From Oceanimonas sp. GK1 (lineage in GTDB: Bacteria; Pseudomonadota; Gammaproteobacteria; Enterobacterales; Aeromonadaceae): a stretch of DNA of 64,000 nt. This document shows, piece after piece, positions 62,821 to 64,000 of this stretch (position 1 is the stretch's first letter; each line of letters begins with the position of its first letter). Under the pieces are notes generated by a model, which was not told the DNA's origin, ran no database searches, and was given only the letters and a program-made list of their open reading frames with translations. A program made the translations under genes and the position numbers. The stretch covers positions 2,187,001 to 2,251,000 of the forward strand of contig NC_016745.1 of the NCBI RefSeq assembly GCF_000243075.1, in the 5' to 3' direction.

Positions 62821-64000
62821 TTAACCCGCCGCCAGCTCCTCCAGCTCTTCCCAACGGGCAAAGGCCGCTTCCAGCTCGCTTTCCACCGCCGCCAGTTGCT
62901 GCAGTGTTTGCTGGGTCACTTCCTCGGCCTGGGAGAAAAAGTCCGGGCTGTTAATGGCGTGCTGCAGCGTTTCAATCTGCTGCTCCAGTTGCTCGAGTCG
63001 GGCCGGCAGGCCGTTCAGCTCCTGTTGCTGCTTGTAAGACAGCTTCTTGCCCGAGGCTTTCGGCTTTTCGGCCCTGGCCGGCCCGGCTTTTTCTGCCCTG
63101 GCCGGGGCCGATGCGCTCCCCTCGGCCTGGCGTGCCCGCTGGGCCTGCATGTCCTGGTAGCCGCCCACGTATTCGTCGATACGGCCGTTGCCTTCAAAGG
63201 TCCAGCAATGGGTGGCGGTGTTGTCGATAAAGTCCCGATCGTGACTGACCAGCAGCAGGGTGCCCTGATAATCGGCGAGCAGCTCTTCCAGCAACTCCAG
63301 GGTTTCCACATCCAGATCGTTGGTGGGCTCGTCGAGCACCAGCAGGTTGCTGGGCTTTAAGAACAGCCGGGCCAGCAGCAGCCGGTTTTTTTCACCGCCC
63401 GACAACGCCTTCACCGGCGTACGAGCCCGCTTGGGCTCAAACAAAAAGTCCTGCAGGTACCCCAGCACATGGCGGGATTTGCCGCCCACCTCCACTTCCT
63501 GCTTGCCGTCGGCCAGGTTGTCCATCACGGTACGCTCGGGGTCGAGCTGCTCCCGGTACTGGTCAAAATAGGCCACCTCCAGCTTGGTGCCGCACTTGAG
63601 ACTGCCTTGTTTGGGCTCAAGGCGTCCCAGCAACAACTTGATAAGCGTACTCTTGCCACAGCCGTTGGGGCCGACCAGGGCGATTTTGTCGCCCCGCTGC
63701 ACCAGGGCGGAAAAGTCCTGAATCAGCGGCTTGCCTTCATAATCAAAGCCGAGGTGTTCGGCCTCGAACACAATCTTGCCCGAGCGGCGCACGTCATCCA
63801 GGGTCACGGACACCTTGCCGAGGCTCTCCCGGCGCTGGCTGCGCTCATTGCGCAATGCCTTCAGTGCCCTCACCCGGCCTTCGTTACGGGTACGACGGGC
63901 CTTGATGCCCTGGCGGATCCAGGCTTCTTCCTGGGCCAGGCGCTTGTCGAACAGGGCGTTCTGCTCCGCTTCCACCCGCAGCGCTTCTTCCTTGCTGACC
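62821..64000 (-). CDS. uup: Uup, ABC-F ATPase (5' end beyond window)
   Basis: About 393 C-terminal residues of an ABC-F protein. The second nucleotide-binding domain has GPNGCGKS, signature LSGGEKNR and Walker B LLVLDEPTNDLD. A linker rich in Ala/Lys/Glu (EKAGPARAEKPKASG) leads to a C-terminal coiled coil that binds nucleic acid in E. coli Uup. The reading frame is open to the window end. Gene order uup-rmf-fabA-lonH resembles E. coli. Confidence 0.92.
   Translation of the reverse strand, partial: VSKEEALRVEAEQNALFDKRLAQEEAWIRQGIKARRTRNEGRVRALKALRNERSQRRESLGKVSVTLDDVRRSGKIVFEAEHLGFDYEGKPLIQDFSALVQRGDKIALVGPNGCGKSTLIKLLLGRLEPKQGSLKCGTKLEVAYFDQYREQLDPERTVMDNLADGKQEVEVGGKSRHVLGYLQDFLFEPKRARTPVKALSGGEKNRLLLARLFLKPSNLLVLDEPTNDLDVETLELLEELLADYQGTLLLVSHDRDFIDNTATHCWTFEGNGRIDEYVGGYQDMQAQRARQAEGSASAPARAEKAGPARAEKPKASGKKLSYKQQQELNGLPARLEQLEQQIETLQHAINSPDFFSQAEEVTQQTLQQLAAVESELEAAFARWEELEELAAG

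Overview
The window is a GC-rich gammaproteobacterial chromosome segment. FadR/FabA, MinCDE, the thrS-infC-rpmI-rplT-pheST-ihfA block, FNR-UspE-TtcA, a cbb3 oxidase operon, YeaG-YeaH-SpoVR and an rmf-fabA-lonH neighbourhood together suggest a marine Aeromonadales-like organism (Oceanimonas/Oceanisphaera/Zobellella type). That placement is an inference from gene content and order; no 16S gene is present.

Left part (1-25 kb): a ZIP-like metal transporter, yoaA-tsaB, rnd, minCDE, ycgL-ycgM-ycgN, dsbB, fadR, the yeaG-yeaH-spoVR stress kinase operon, azoR, an omega-aminotransferase, a diheme peroxidase, three tRNA-Val(GAC) genes, a DUF3080 lipoprotein, norM, riboflavin synthase, a pteridine reductase, a fructosamine-kinase relative and a TerB-like protein. 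A 670-base gap before azoR holds a well-formed promoter, a repeated ACGTCAAC operator-like motif and a terminator that together look like a small RNA gene.

Middle part (25-50 kb): the translation block (infC appears to start at a rare AUA codon), cobB, potABCD, a membrane/periplasmic gene pair, ttcA-uspE-fnr, and the complete ccoNOQP-ccoH-ccoI-ccoS cbb3 oxidase and maturation set. A perfect FNR box lies between ccoN and a divergent anchored protein, which makes a low-oxygen respiration island next to its own regulator.

Right part (50-64 kb): the chromosome dimer-resolution site dif is at 58962-58989. It carries a 7.4 kb filamentous-phage (inovirus) prophage, 51542-58972. The prophage has a replication initiator, an ssDNA-binding protein, two small coat proteins (including a 46-residue major coat gene), a pIII-like adsorption protein, pVI, a Zot/pI ATPase, its own pIV-like secretin, two regulators and a hairpin-rich intergenic region. 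It encodes no integrase; the att sites indicate XerCD-dependent insertion. A separate tyrosine recombinase gene lies just outside attL. FtsK-orienting GGGNAGGG motifs noted by eye are on the plus strand left of dif, and the one noted to its right is on the minus strand, so the window spans the replication terminus. Beyond dif are a thiamine-binding protein, lonH, fabA, rmf and the 3' part of uup.
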